Below, piece after piece: positions 26,089-34,412 of a DNA stretch of 64,000 bases. The DNA comes from Clostridia bacterium. Its GTDB lineage: Bacteria > Bacillota > Clostridia > Oscillospirales > Acutalibacteraceae. A model generated the notes under the pieces. It was not told where the DNA came from. It did not search any database and saw only the letters and a list, made by a program, of their open reading frames with translations. A program made the translations under genes and the position numbers. The stretch spans positions 3,268 to 67,267 of the forward strand of contig CAAGJJ010000184.1 in the NCBI GenBank assembly GCA_900770165.1, in the 5' to 3' direction. The first letter of the stretch is position 1. Each line of letters opens with the position of its first letter.

Positions 26089-28557
26089 TTATATTTTATT
26101 TTTCCTACGTTTAAAATTTTCGGCGGTATTTAAATCGCTTACAGAGGCGAAAATATACCGTTTATGATCTAAAACAAAAGAATTTTTTAACCACTTTTTA
26201 TTTATAAATACATATGCTGCAAAAATAATTAAAGCAATTCCTGAAGTTATAGCACCAAATTTAAGTCCTGGAGTGAAGTAATTAAATCTGATATTACTAG
26301 TTTGATTTGCAGGAATCCTTATTGCCATAAAACCAATATTTACCTTATCAATTTGGACAGGTGTATCATTCACATATGCTTTCCATCCAGATTCATATGG
26401 AACACTGAAAAAAATAAGTTTGTCTTTATCTGAAGTATTTTCAAATTTTGCTGAAAATCCAAATTTATCGTAAGAGAAATAACTGCAACTATTATTTTTC
26501 TTTTCAATGCAATCGGAAAAATAGGCTTCATTCGAATAATCAATAGCAGATGTATTTTTTAATTCTTGTAAAATATCTGCATATTTTTGAATTTGATTAT
26601 TATCTAAAACGATAGCTTTCATCATTAAAAGATTTCTATTTGCCTCCAATGTATTATTAAAGTTTTCAAGAGAAACATAATTATCATAACTAAATCCATA
26701 AGGCACAAAATATTTGTTTTCCCATATATCAAAGTTATTTTGATTACCGTAATATTCCCATCCTGGCATTTTAGGGTTATCTTTAAATGGTCCTCCGAAA
26801 GATTTATCGTTCCCAGAGTAATCAAATAACCATTTACATGAAGTTAAAGCTCTTATGCCGAAGAACTTTGTTTCTGGTCTTGAGCCTACATCTCTTTTAA
26901 CTCCTACGGAGGGATAATACTCCATTACAGAACCTGGAACAATAGAGTGAAATGCCTGTATTGTAGGGAACTGCCAAAACATAGCTTGGTTATCCATGCC
27001 GTTGTAAACATCTACCCTACAGCTTTCTATGTCTGATATGCTGAATTCCTCTTTACCGTTTAAACAGTGAGGGATTATAAAATTATGAGTATCGTAAGAC
27101 TGTGCTTTTCCTAATGACAAAATGTAAGTTGAATACAAAAATATGGTAGAAAATAAAAACATACTTAAATTCTTTATCATTTTTGTTTTATTATGTTTAT
27201 AAACAGACATTATAATAGCGGTAGCAAGAATACCAATTAATGAAAATGAAACGTATATCCAAAATCTATCAGGATAATTCATTAAGCCAAATGATTTAAT
27301 AAAGCTAATATTATTTGCATTGCTTTTTCTGGTAAATCCTATAGGGAATGCAATTGCAATGGTAATTATAGTTGTCCACTTGATTGCATTTTGCCAGTCT
27401 ACCTTAGAATATTGTAAAGACATTACTGTTGCAAGGCACATCATAAGAGTTAACATATAAAACCATCTTGCATAATATGCAGAATTAAAAAGTTGAAAAA
27501 CACTATTAAGCACGGGAACTAACGCAAATACAAATAATGCAACCAAAAACTTTTTAAGCCAATGCTCTCTTTTTATTTGAAGCCACGCAATTACACCACT
27601 CATACTAATCATTGGTAACCATGCTCCTAAAGAAGCCCATTTTGCATCTGAATCAGGGGTAAAATTAGGTCTTGCTGGTATATCAGGAGGGAAAAATAAG
27701 CATTCTATTATATGAATATATCGTTGTTCTTTTCCATAAAGCAAAGCTTCCCATCCAACAGGAATGCTGTTAATTCTAGGATTTTGTATAATCGCCATTA
27801 TAGATGGCAGTAACATTACTGAAGACAATAAAACACCAAGTACAGATTCAAAAATTAAAATAGCAATTTTATTTATATTTACTTTGAAATCTCCATAAAA
27901 AGTTTTGAATGTCCAATATAATACTACAAAAATTACTTGTCCAACAAAAAAATAATAGTTAATAAAACAGCTTGTAAACACTGCTAAGCATACAATATGT
28001 CGAGTTCCTTCATACATAAACTTATCTATTGCTGCCAATAAAAGAGGAAAAACTATCATAGCTTCATGAAAGTGGTTGAAAAACACATTGTAAATTGAAA
28101 ATCCTGAAAAAGCATATAAAGCAGCACCTAAAATTGCAATTTTAGGGTTTTTAACGTATCGTTTTAGATATATGTAAGATGAAAGAGAAAGACAACCAAA
28201 TTTTAAAATAAGAAGTGGTCCCATTAAATATGGAACTGCATTACTTGGAAATATCAAGGTAAGCCAAAAAAATGGACTAGTGAGTAAATAAAATGTATAA
28301 GACCCAATTAAATTTACACCTAAATCAGTTTTAAAATTCCAAAAAAATTCTCCATTTTTAATTGAATCATGAATCGTTTGGTAAAAAGGTATTTGCTGAA
28401 CATTAAAATCTCCATAATAAATGAAATATCCCTTGTCGTAGATTATTAAAGGCAAAAAAAACAATAAGGATAAAATAATTCCAACTGCAAAAGATAATAA
28501 ATAATAGTTTGTATTTTCATTGTTTCTTTTTTCAATTAAATTACTCAACTTTTTCAC
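26089..28557 (-). CDS. YfhO-family multi-spanning membrane protein (GT-C-like)
   Basis: The 822-residue protein has about a dozen transmembrane helices in its first ~520 residues, a large extracytoplasmic domain, and a last helix near residues 780-800 (FGAITSGIALIIFAAYVFI). The start (YLLSFAVGIILSLLFFLPLI, YFIYYGDFNVQQIPFYQTIH), the WKAYVNDTPVQIDKVNIGFMAI strand and the FNYFTPG motif are typical of YfhO. YfhO proteins are implicated in lipoteichoic-acid glycosylation in bacilli. Its acceptor here is unknown. It stands alone, divergent from the LCP gene, which also works in cell-envelope assembly. Confidence 0.88.
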   Translation of the reverse strand: MKKLSNLIEKRNNENTNYYLLSFAVGIILSLLFFLPLIIYDKGYFIYYGDFNVQQIPFYQTIHDSIKNGEFFWNFKTDLGVNLIGSYTFYLLTSPFFWLTLIFPSNAVPYLMGPLLILKFGCLSLSSYIYLKRYVKNPKIAILGAALYAFSGFSIYNVFFNHFHEAMIVFPLLLAAIDKFMYEGTRHIVCLAVFTSCFINYYFFVGQVIFVVLYWTFKTFYGDFKVNINKIAILIFESVLGVLLSSVMLLPSIMAIIQNPRINSIPVGWEALLYGKEQRYIHIIECLFFPPDIPARPNFTPDSDAKWASLGAWLPMISMSGVIAWLQIKREHWLKKFLVALFVFALVPVLNSVFQLFNSAYYARWFYMLTLMMCLATVMSLQYSKVDWQNAIKWTTIITIAIAFPIGFTRKSNANNISFIKSFGLMNYPDRFWIYVSFSLIGILATAIIMSVYKHNKTKMIKNLSMFLFSTIFLYSTYILSLGKAQSYDTHNFIIPHCLNGKEEFSISDIESCRVDVYNGMDNQAMFWQFPTIQAFHSIVPGSVMEYYPSVGVKRDVGSRPETKFFGIRALTSCKWLFDYSGNDKSFGGPFKDNPKMPGWEYYGNQNNFDIWENKYFVPYGFSYDNYVSLENFNNTLEANRNLLMMKAIVLDNNQIQKYADILQELKNTSAIDYSNEAYFSDCIEKKNNSCSYFSYDKFGFSAKFENTSDKDKLIFFSVPYESGWKAYVNDTPVQIDKVNIGFMAIRIPANQTSNIRFNYFTPGLKFGAITSGIALIIFAAYVFINKKWLKNSFVLDHKRYIFASVSDLNTAENFKRRKNKI

Positions 28558-28632
28558 ATCCTAAGTTAGTAGTTGTAGAAATATATTGTATCATACATTA
28601 AAGGAAAAATCCGTCATGTTTTGTAATTATAT

Positions 28633-28661
28633 TTGATTTTTTAGGATTTTAAGTGTATAAT
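28633..28661 (+). promoter_or_regulatory. Promoter of the LCP gene
   Basis: TTGATT and TATAAT are separated by 17 bases, about 50 bases before the ATG at 28714. Confidence 0.65.
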
Positions 28662-28713
28662 AAATTGCCTAGTATTTTAAATTTTAAAATCTTTAGATAG
28701 GAGAGTGTAATGC

Positions 28714-29832
28714 ATGCCTCATTATAATAACGGTAATAGGAACTCAAAAAATAACAAATATGACGATTCTTATAATTATAACAGACATTCTGAATTTGAA
28801 GACATATCTTCGAGTTCAAAACATAATAAGAAAAAAAGAAAATCGGGTAAAATTGTTGCTAATGTCTTTATAACTATCCTATCAATCCTTTTAGCAATAG
28901 GCGGAAGCCTTATGATATACACATATAATGTATTAGATTCTATGAATTTTGAAAATATAGATGATACAAGTAATGATACTTCAACAAAAGGTCTTTTAAA
29001 CGACTCATTGGTTTTGAACGTATTAATGTTTGGGTCCGACAGTAGAAGTGACTCTCCGGAAGATGGGCGTAGCGATTCAATTTTGATGGTTTCAATCGAC
29101 AATAGACATAAAAAACTTAAACTTACCTCTTTTTTAAGAGATACGTTCGTTGAAATTCCTGGATATGGCTATAATAAATTAAATGCAGCATATGCATTTG
29201 GTGGTCCGAAATTAGCGGTTGAGACAATAGAACGAAACTTTGGGGTAGATATTGACCGTTATATTGTTATTGACTTTCAAAATTTTGTTTCAATAGTTGA
29301 CGTCCTAGGTGGAGTTGATGTAGAGCTTACAGATGATGAAGCTGCAACTATAAATCGTATTCTTAGAGTTGAACATAAATCAGACAAAGCTGAGCCAATT
29401 TATGGTGGAGGAGTTCATCATCTAAATGGGGCACAGGCGCTTGCTCATTCGAGAAATAGAGACAGTGCATTATCTGATTTTGATCGTACATCTAGACAAC
29501 GTGATGTTGTATTTGCTATAGTAAATGAATTTAAAACTGCTTCGATTCCACAGTTAACATCAATTGTATCTGAAGTTGGTCCAATGATTACCACTAATTT
29601 TAAAAAGAGTGAAATAACATCGTTATTATCTAATTCATTAACATACCTAAATTATCCAGTGTCTCAAAGAGGTGCACCAGAACGAAGCGAATGTTACGAT
29701 GATTATAGTGATGAAGGGCAGTCAATTCTTAAAGTTACAGATTGGACAGACTTAAGAAATAAAATAGCTACTTATATTTACGAAGAATCATTTAAAGGCT
29801 CATCAAAAAGCTCATCTGTTTCAGAAGACTAA
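28714..29832 (+). CDS. LytR-CpsA-Psr (LCP) family cell-envelope protein
   Basis: The 372 residues comprise a basic Asn/Ser-rich cytoplasmic tail, one transmembrane helix (~residues 50-72) and an LCP domain. The domain shows FGSDSRSDSPEDGRSDSILM, SFLRDTFVEIPGYGYNKLNAAYAFGG, DVLGGVDVELT, HLNGAQALAHSR and DFDRTSRQRDVV. The Arg and Asp residues in these motifs bind the polyprenyl-diphosphate of glycopolymer donors. LCP enzymes attach teichoic acids or capsule to peptidoglycan on the outer membrane face. AGGAGA sits nine bases before the ATG. A strong terminator follows, so it is monocistronic. Confidence 0.95.
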   Translation: MPHYNNGNRNSKNNKYDDSYNYNRHSEFEDISSSSKHNKKKRKSGKIVANVFITILSILLAIGGSLMIYTYNVLDSMNFENIDDTSNDTSTKGLLNDSLVLNVLMFGSDSRSDSPEDGRSDSILMVSIDNRHKKLKLTSFLRDTFVEIPGYGYNKLNAAYAFGGPKLAVETIERNFGVDIDRYIVIDFQNFVSIVDVLGGVDVELTDDEAATINRILRVEHKSDKAEPIYGGGVHHLNGAQALAHSRNRDSALSDFDRTSRQRDVVFAIVNEFKTASIPQLTSIVSEVGPMITTNFKKSEITSLLSNSLTYLNYPVSQRGAPERSECYDDYSDEGQSILKVTDWTDLRNKIATYIYEESFKGSSKSSSVSED

Positions 29833-29868
29833 TAAAGATCCACCCACAAAATGGGTGGATCTTTATTA
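29831..29868 (+). terminator. Terminator after the LCP gene
   Basis: AATAAAGATCCACCCA pairs perfectly with TGGGTGGATCTTTATT over a five-base loop. Confidence 0.9.
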
Positions 29869-30052
29869 TTTCAATAATTCAAGAAAAAAGTATTCCATTA
29901 ATAGAGATAACCAAAAATTATGTTATGTTAATATTAAACAAATTAAAAAACCTAATTTACGCAAAATTAGGTTTTGGAAAAAATATTTTGTTTACAGAAA
30001 AGTATGTGTAACAATTAGAATTATAGTATTGTTTCATGTAATGCTATTAAAT

Positions 30053-30160
30053 TTATCGGCCACTGGTTTCCCATTCTTCATCGCTGAATATTAAATCATC
30101 AATATCTCCTGCGGTGGAAATCTTTTCATCTATTTCTGGATTGTTATAAAGATTTTTCAA
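30053..30160 (-). CDS. 35-residue acidic peptide of unknown function
   Basis: A TTG at 30160 is preceded by a perfect AAAGGAGGT ribosome site, eight bases away. The frame reads 35 residues, beginning MKNLYNNPEIDEKISTAGDI and ending in an Asp/Glu-rich DEEWETSGR. There is no signal peptide or cysteine. The size, acidity and strong translation signal recall leader-type peptides or small regulatory proteins, but no modification enzyme lies nearby. The ~250-base leader carries a promoter and a terminator/pseudoknot structure, so expression looks conditional. Coding is inferred from the ribosome site only. Confidence 0.45.
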   Translation of the reverse strand: MKNLYNNPEIDEKISTAGDIDDLIFSDEEWETSGR

Positions 30161-30189
30161 TTTCGCCACCTCCTTTCATATGAATGCAA

Positions 30190-30237
30190 ATAAAAAGGAC
30201 AGCAGATTTAACCTGTGTCCTATAACATTGGTTAAAT
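30190..30237 (-). promoter_or_regulatory. Structured leader: terminator overlapping an alternative stem
   Basis: On the minus strand AGGACACAG pairs with CTG-C-TGTCCT (30196-30221) and is followed by TTTTTATTT, a normal intrinsic terminator. A second perfect 8-bp stem, ATTTAACC with GGTTAAAT (30237-30230 and 30213-30206), interleaves with it. The two can form either an H-type pseudoknot or a terminator/antiterminator switch. It lies 30 bases before the ribosome site of the 35-residue peptide. It does not match any riboswitch consensus I know. Confidence 0.5.
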
Positions 30238-30421
30238 TTTGTGTAAATTAATTTGAAGATATAATTTTAAACCATGACTTATTTATACTATGCATGATAT
30301 TTTTTTATATGCAGTAAATATATTAAAAATAATAATTAATATAAATTGTGCATGATTTAATAAGACTATTTGTAATATGAAAATTACCAATTAAAAATAT
30401 TTTTATGTTTTCTAAGTTTAT

Positions 30422-30450
30422 ATTATACATCAAATATTTTTAAATGTACA
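30422..30450 (-). promoter_or_regulatory. Promoter of the structured leader and small peptide
   Basis: On the minus strand TGTACA and TATAAT are separated by 17 bases, the same hexamers and spacing as the first LRR-RING promoter. The start site near 30415 gives a ~250-base leader. The rest of the 438-base gap holds only AT-rich sequence. Confidence 0.5.
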
Positions 30451-30598
30451 TGTAAAAATTGTTAATATTTTATAAAAATAACTTGTGCAAAAGGTTATAA
30501 ATAGAAAATATTGATATTAATTTTAATAATTTAAGAAAAATGAAGTATACATAATTATTAAAAAACCTTATAAAAATGTTATATGAGGTGGCAACATA

Positions 30599-31900
30599 GT
30601 GAAAGATAATTATTATGATTGTAATATGGAATGTATTTCTAGAGATTTGTTGAGACACATACAATCAAAAAAGTTTGTTAATATGATTAAAAATTGTTAT
30701 AAATACATACCACTGTATAAAAAGCGATTAGATAAATTAGGGATAGAACCTAGAGATATAAAGTCTATAGACGATATTTCTAAGCTACCATTTACATATA
30801 AAGAAGATCTTCGAGATAGTTATCCGTTTGGAATGTTTGCTGTTCCTAAGGAAGAGTTAGTAAGAATTCATGCATCTTCAGGAACAACAGGAAAACAGAC
30901 GGTGGTGGGTTATACAAAAAATGATATTAATACCTGGGCTAATGCTACAGCTAGAGCTATTGTGGCAGCTGGAGGAACAAGGTCAGATTATGTTCATATA
31001 TCGTATGGTTATGGATTATTTACTGGAGGGTTAGGTTTACACTATGGAGCTGAAAAATTGGGGGCAATAGCGGTGCCTGTTTCTACCGGTAATACAGAGC
31101 GTCAAATTACAATTATGCAAGATTATGGAACGAATATACTTTGCTGTACGCCATCTTATGCTTTATATATTGGTGAAACAATGCAAGATATGGGTATTAG
31201 CTCAGAAACACTTAAATTAAAAGCAGGAATATTTGGTGCAGAAGCATGGACAGAAAATATGAGAAAACAAATAGAAAATATTCTTAATATAAAAGCTTAT
31301 GATATATACGGTTTGTCTGAAATTACAGGGCCTGGTGTAGCATATGAATGTAAAGATCAAACTGGTATGCATATAAATGAGGATATGTTTTACCCTGAAG
31401 TTATTAATCCTGATACAGGAAAAAATCTCTCAGATGGAGAGTATGGGGAACTTGTTTTTACTTGCATAGGAAAAGAAGCACTTCCACTTATTAGATATAG
31501 AACAAAAGATATTTGTAAAATTGAAAGAAAGCAGTGCTCTTGTGGAAGAACATTTATAAAAATGTCTAGAATTAAAGGAAGAACGGATGATATGCTTATT
31601 ATTAGAGGGATAAATGTATTTCCGTCGCAAATAGAACATGTGCTATTGCCTTTTGGTATGAATACTAATTATAGAATTATTGTTGACAGAATTAATAATC
31701 TAGACAAGTTAGAAATTCAAATTGAAATGTCAGGCAGACTATTTTCTAACTCAGTTGGAAAAATAGAAGATATAGAAAGTAAAATTGCTCAAGCAATACA
31801 GTCTAACCTTAATATATCTGCTAAAATAAAACTATTGGAACCTAAATCAATTCCGAGGGTAAATGGAAAGATTAAAAAAGTTATAGATAAAAGAATTTAA
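30599..31900 (+). CDS. paaK: Phenylacetate-CoA ligase family protein
   Basis: The start is a GTG at 30599 after GAGGTGG. The 433-residue AMP-forming ligase shows HASSGTTGKQTVVGYT (P-loop), YDIYGLSEITGPGVAYEC (adenylate site), LIRYRTKDI and a C-terminal lysine region (PRVNGKIKKVIDKR). N-terminal FTYKEDLRDSYPFG is typical of the family. Substrates in gut anaerobes are aryl acetates such as phenylacetate or indoleacetate. In clostridia this gene is normally followed by an ACT-domain gene or by iorAB. Only a broken ACT fragment remains here. Specificity is not inferable. Confidence 0.9.
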   Translation: MKDNYYDCNMECISRDLLRHIQSKKFVNMIKNCYKYIPLYKKRLDKLGIEPRDIKSIDDISKLPFTYKEDLRDSYPFGMFAVPKEELVRIHASSGTTGKQTVVGYTKNDINTWANATARAIVAAGGTRSDYVHISYGYGLFTGGLGLHYGAEKLGAIAVPVSTGNTERQITIMQDYGTNILCCTPSYALYIGETMQDMGISSETLKLKAGIFGAEAWTENMRKQIENILNIKAYDIYGLSEITGPGVAYECKDQTGMHINEDMFYPEVINPDTGKNLSDGEYGELVFTCIGKEALPLIRYRTKDICKIERKQCSCGRTFIKMSRIKGRTDDMLIIRGINVFPSQIEHVLLPFGMNTNYRIIVDRINNLDKLEIQIEMSGRLFSNSVGKIEDIESKIAQAIQSNLNISAKIKLLEPKSIPRVNGKIKKVIDKRI

Positions 31901-31916
31901 GATTCAATTTAATGTG

Positions 31917-32085
31917 ATGAATTTTTTGGAAAATGAAGATATAGAAGCAGAGTGTATGTATGCATTTATTGAAAAAAGGCCGAGGGCTTATTGTTTTTAG
32001 AATTAAAGATAAAGACGAAGCATCAGAGATTTTTAGAAAAAATAATATTAAACTTTTAGCATCTAAACAAATATGCAACATATAA
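31917..32085 (+). pseudogene. ACT-domain protein remnant
   Basis: Two frames joined at about 31988 read NFLENEDIEAECMYAFIEKR then IVFRIKDKDEASEIFRK and LLASKQICNI. This is the C-terminal half of the double-ACT protein that usually follows paaK in clostridia. One extra T shifts the frame and a TAG follows at 31998. The N-terminal ~90 residues are absent. It is a clear relic, not a gene. Confidence 0.7.
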
Positions 32086-32086
32086 A

Positions 32087-32113
32087 AAGCAGTAGGCAAT
32101 TAGCCTACTGCTT
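32087..32113. terminator. Hairpin after the paaK-ACT unit
   Basis: AAGCAGTAGGC pairs perfectly with GCCTACTGCTT over a five-base loop. The T-run is on the minus strand, so plus-strand termination would be weaker. Confidence 0.6.
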
Positions 32114-32198
32114 GTGCTAGTTAAAAGAATAATTTAAAATTTTTTACTTTTTGCATAAAAAATACAATAATATTTTTTTGTTAAAGGACATAATAATC

Positions 32199-32227
32199 TT
32201 GAATTTAATGTTATAATAGTCTATAAT
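32199..32227 (+). promoter_or_regulatory. Promoter of the EF-G-like gene
   Basis: TTGAAT and TATAAT are separated by 17 bases, about 85 bases before the TTG start. Confidence 0.55.
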
Positions 32228-32311
32228 TATTCACATATTTATATTATAAATTGTGCATTTTGAGCAATTATAAACGATTTTTAAAACTGGAATAGAAAGG
32301 AGTTGTTTTAA

Positions 32312-34369
32312 TTGAAACAATTTAGTGCGAAAGATATTTTAAACATTGCATTAGCAGGACATGGAGGATCGGGAAAAACATCTTTAGCAGAATCTATGTT
32401 GTATTTATCTGGAGCTTCTAACAGGATGGGAAGTGTATATGAAGGAAACACAATTTGTGATTTCGATACAGAGGAAATTAAAAGGAAAACATCTATTTCA
32501 ACATGTGTGGCTCCAATTGTATGGAAAAATAAAAAAATAAATTTAATAGATACCCCAGGCTTATTTGATTTTGAGGGTGGACTTAGAGAAGGACTTCGTG
32601 CTGCAGACTCTGTATTAATAACAGTTTCGGGAAAAGATGGTGTATGTGTTGGAACAGAAAAAGTAAATAAACTTGCAACTGAGAATAATCTTACTAAGAT
32701 TTTTTTTGTTAATGGATTGTGCGATGAAAGTGCAAGATTTTATAGAGTATTTGAAGATCTTAAAGCTAAATTTGGGCCATCGGTGTGTCCTGTTGTGGTA
32801 CCATTTATTGTAGATGGTAAAGCAGAGTGCTATGTAAATATATTAGAATATAAAGCATATTCTTATTCTTCTGGTAAGATTGCAGAGGTTCCTATGCCAG
32901 ATATGGGAGACAGGCTTAATGGACTTAGAACGGCAGTTTATGAAGCTGTAGCAGAAACAAGTGATGAAATGTTTGAAAAATATTTTTCTGGAGAAGCCTT
33001 CACCCCTGAAGAGGTAATAGTAGGAGTTAGCAAAGGGGTAAAAAATGGAACTATATCTCCTGTTTTTTGCGGCGATGCACATAATACATATGGAATAGAG
33101 CATCTTTTAAATGGCTTGATTTGGTTAGCACCATCTGCTTTAGAGAGTATTGATGAACTTGCAGTAGATAGTAATGGTGAACCTGTTGAAATATTGGCTA
33201 ATGAATCTGACCCTGCGTCGGCTATAGTTTTTAAAACAGTTTCCGATCCTTTTATAGGAAAACTTTCTTACTTTAAAGTCATTTCGGGAAAAATAAGTGC
33301 AGATACTCAGTTAATTAATATGAGGGTAGGAAAAAGTGAGCGTATTAATAAAGTACTTTCAATTTTAGGCAAAAAACAAGAAGAAATTCAATGTATTTTA
33401 GCAGGCGATATTGGAGCTGTAGCCAAACTTCAAGATGTTAAAACTGGAGATACTTTATGTTCTCCAGAAAGAAAAGTTACACTTAACCCGGTTGAATATC
33501 CTATTCCTTGTTTATCTATGGCTATATATCCAAAGGTTAAAGGGGAAGAAGATAAAATAGCTCAAGGTGTTTTAAAATTGGCAGAGGAGGATCCTACCAT
33601 AATTTTTGAAACCAATACAGAGACGCATCAAATGATTGTTTCTGGTTTGGGAGAGCAACATTTAGATGTTATAGTGTCTAAGTTGAAATCAAAATTTGGT
33701 GTCGAAGCTGAATTGAAGGTACCAGATGTTCCTTACAGGGAAACTATTCGTAAAAAAGTTAATGTACAAGGAAGACATAAAAAACAGACAGGTGGCCACG
33801 GACAATTTGGAGACGTATGGATTGAATTTGAACCATGTGATAGTGAAAGTTTAATTTTTGAACAAAAAATCGTAGGCGGTGCTGTGCCCAAAGGATTTTT
33901 CCCTGCAGTTGAAAAAGGACTTAAAGAAGCTATAAAAAAGGGACCTTTAGCAGGATATCCAATGGTAGGATTAAAGGCTACTTTATACGATGGCTCTTAC
34001 CATCCTGTTGACTCTTCTGAAATGGCATTTAAAACAGCAGCATGTTTAGCATATAAAAATGGAATGCCACAGGCAGATCCTATATTATTAGAGCCTATAT
34101 CAAGTTTGAAAGCCACTATACCAGATAATAATATGGGTGAAGTAATTGGGGAGATAACTAAACGAAGAGGGCGTGTGCTTGGGATGATCCCTACGCAAGA
34201 TGGTATGCAGCAGATTGATGCTGAGGTTCCAGAGGCAGAAATGTTTGATTTTTCAACTTTTATAAGGCAATCTACACAAGGAAGAGGATCTTTTGAGATG
34301 AAGTTTGAAAGGTATGAAGAAGCCCCTTTTAATATTATGAAAACTGTAATTGAATGTAATAAAAACTAA
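32312..34369 (+). CDS. EF-G-like translational GTPase (FusA2 type)
   Basis: The start is a TTG with AAGGAG ten bases upstream. The 685 residues follow EF-G domain order. The G domain has an altered P-loop GHGGSGKTSL, DTPG and a switch region, and VNGLCDE sits where NKxD is expected. Domain II, domains III/IV (GGHGQFGDVWIEFEP) and domain V (MGEVIGEITKRRGRVLGM) follow. The altered nucleotide motifs separate it from canonical EF-G (GHIDAGKTT). Such paralogues exist widely in Firmicutes with no settled role, possibly in ribosome recycling or back-translocation. It is monocistronic with a strong terminator. Confidence 0.88.
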   Translation: MKQFSAKDILNIALAGHGGSGKTSLAESMLYLSGASNRMGSVYEGNTICDFDTEEIKRKTSISTCVAPIVWKNKKINLIDTPGLFDFEGGLREGLRAADSVLITVSGKDGVCVGTEKVNKLATENNLTKIFFVNGLCDESARFYRVFEDLKAKFGPSVCPVVVPFIVDGKAECYVNILEYKAYSYSSGKIAEVPMPDMGDRLNGLRTAVYEAVAETSDEMFEKYFSGEAFTPEEVIVGVSKGVKNGTISPVFCGDAHNTYGIEHLLNGLIWLAPSALESIDELAVDSNGEPVEILANESDPASAIVFKTVSDPFIGKLSYFKVISGKISADTQLINMRVGKSERINKVLSILGKKQEEIQCILAGDIGAVAKLQDVKTGDTLCSPERKVTLNPVEYPIPCLSMAIYPKVKGEEDKIAQGVLKLAEEDPTIIFETNTETHQMIVSGLGEQHLDVIVSKLKSKFGVEAELKVPDVPYRETIRKKVNVQGRHKKQTGGHGQFGDVWIEFEPCDSESLIFEQKIVGGAVPKGFFPAVEKGLKEAIKKGPLAGYPMVGLKATLYDGSYHPVDSSEMAFKTAACLAYKNGMPQADPILLEPISSLKATIPDNNMGEVIGEITKRRGRVLGMIPTQDGMQQIDAEVPEAEMFDFSTFIRQSTQGRGSFEMKFERYEEAPFNIMKTVIECNKN

Positions 34370-34370
34370 A

Positions 34371-34411
34371 AATAACCCTTGATACTCTAATAGTATCAAG
34401 GGTTATTTTTA
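34371..34411. terminator. Bidirectional terminator
   Basis: AATAACCCTTGATACT and AGTATCAAGGGTTATT form a 16-bp stem with A/T runs on both sides, between the EF-G-like gene and the convergent htrA-like gene. Confidence 0.92.
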
Positions 34412-34412
34412 G

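Noticed and set aside
29855..30094. 79-codon plus-strand reading frame
   Set aside because: It starts inside the LCP terminator, has no ribosome site and overlaps the better-supported minus-strand peptide gene.
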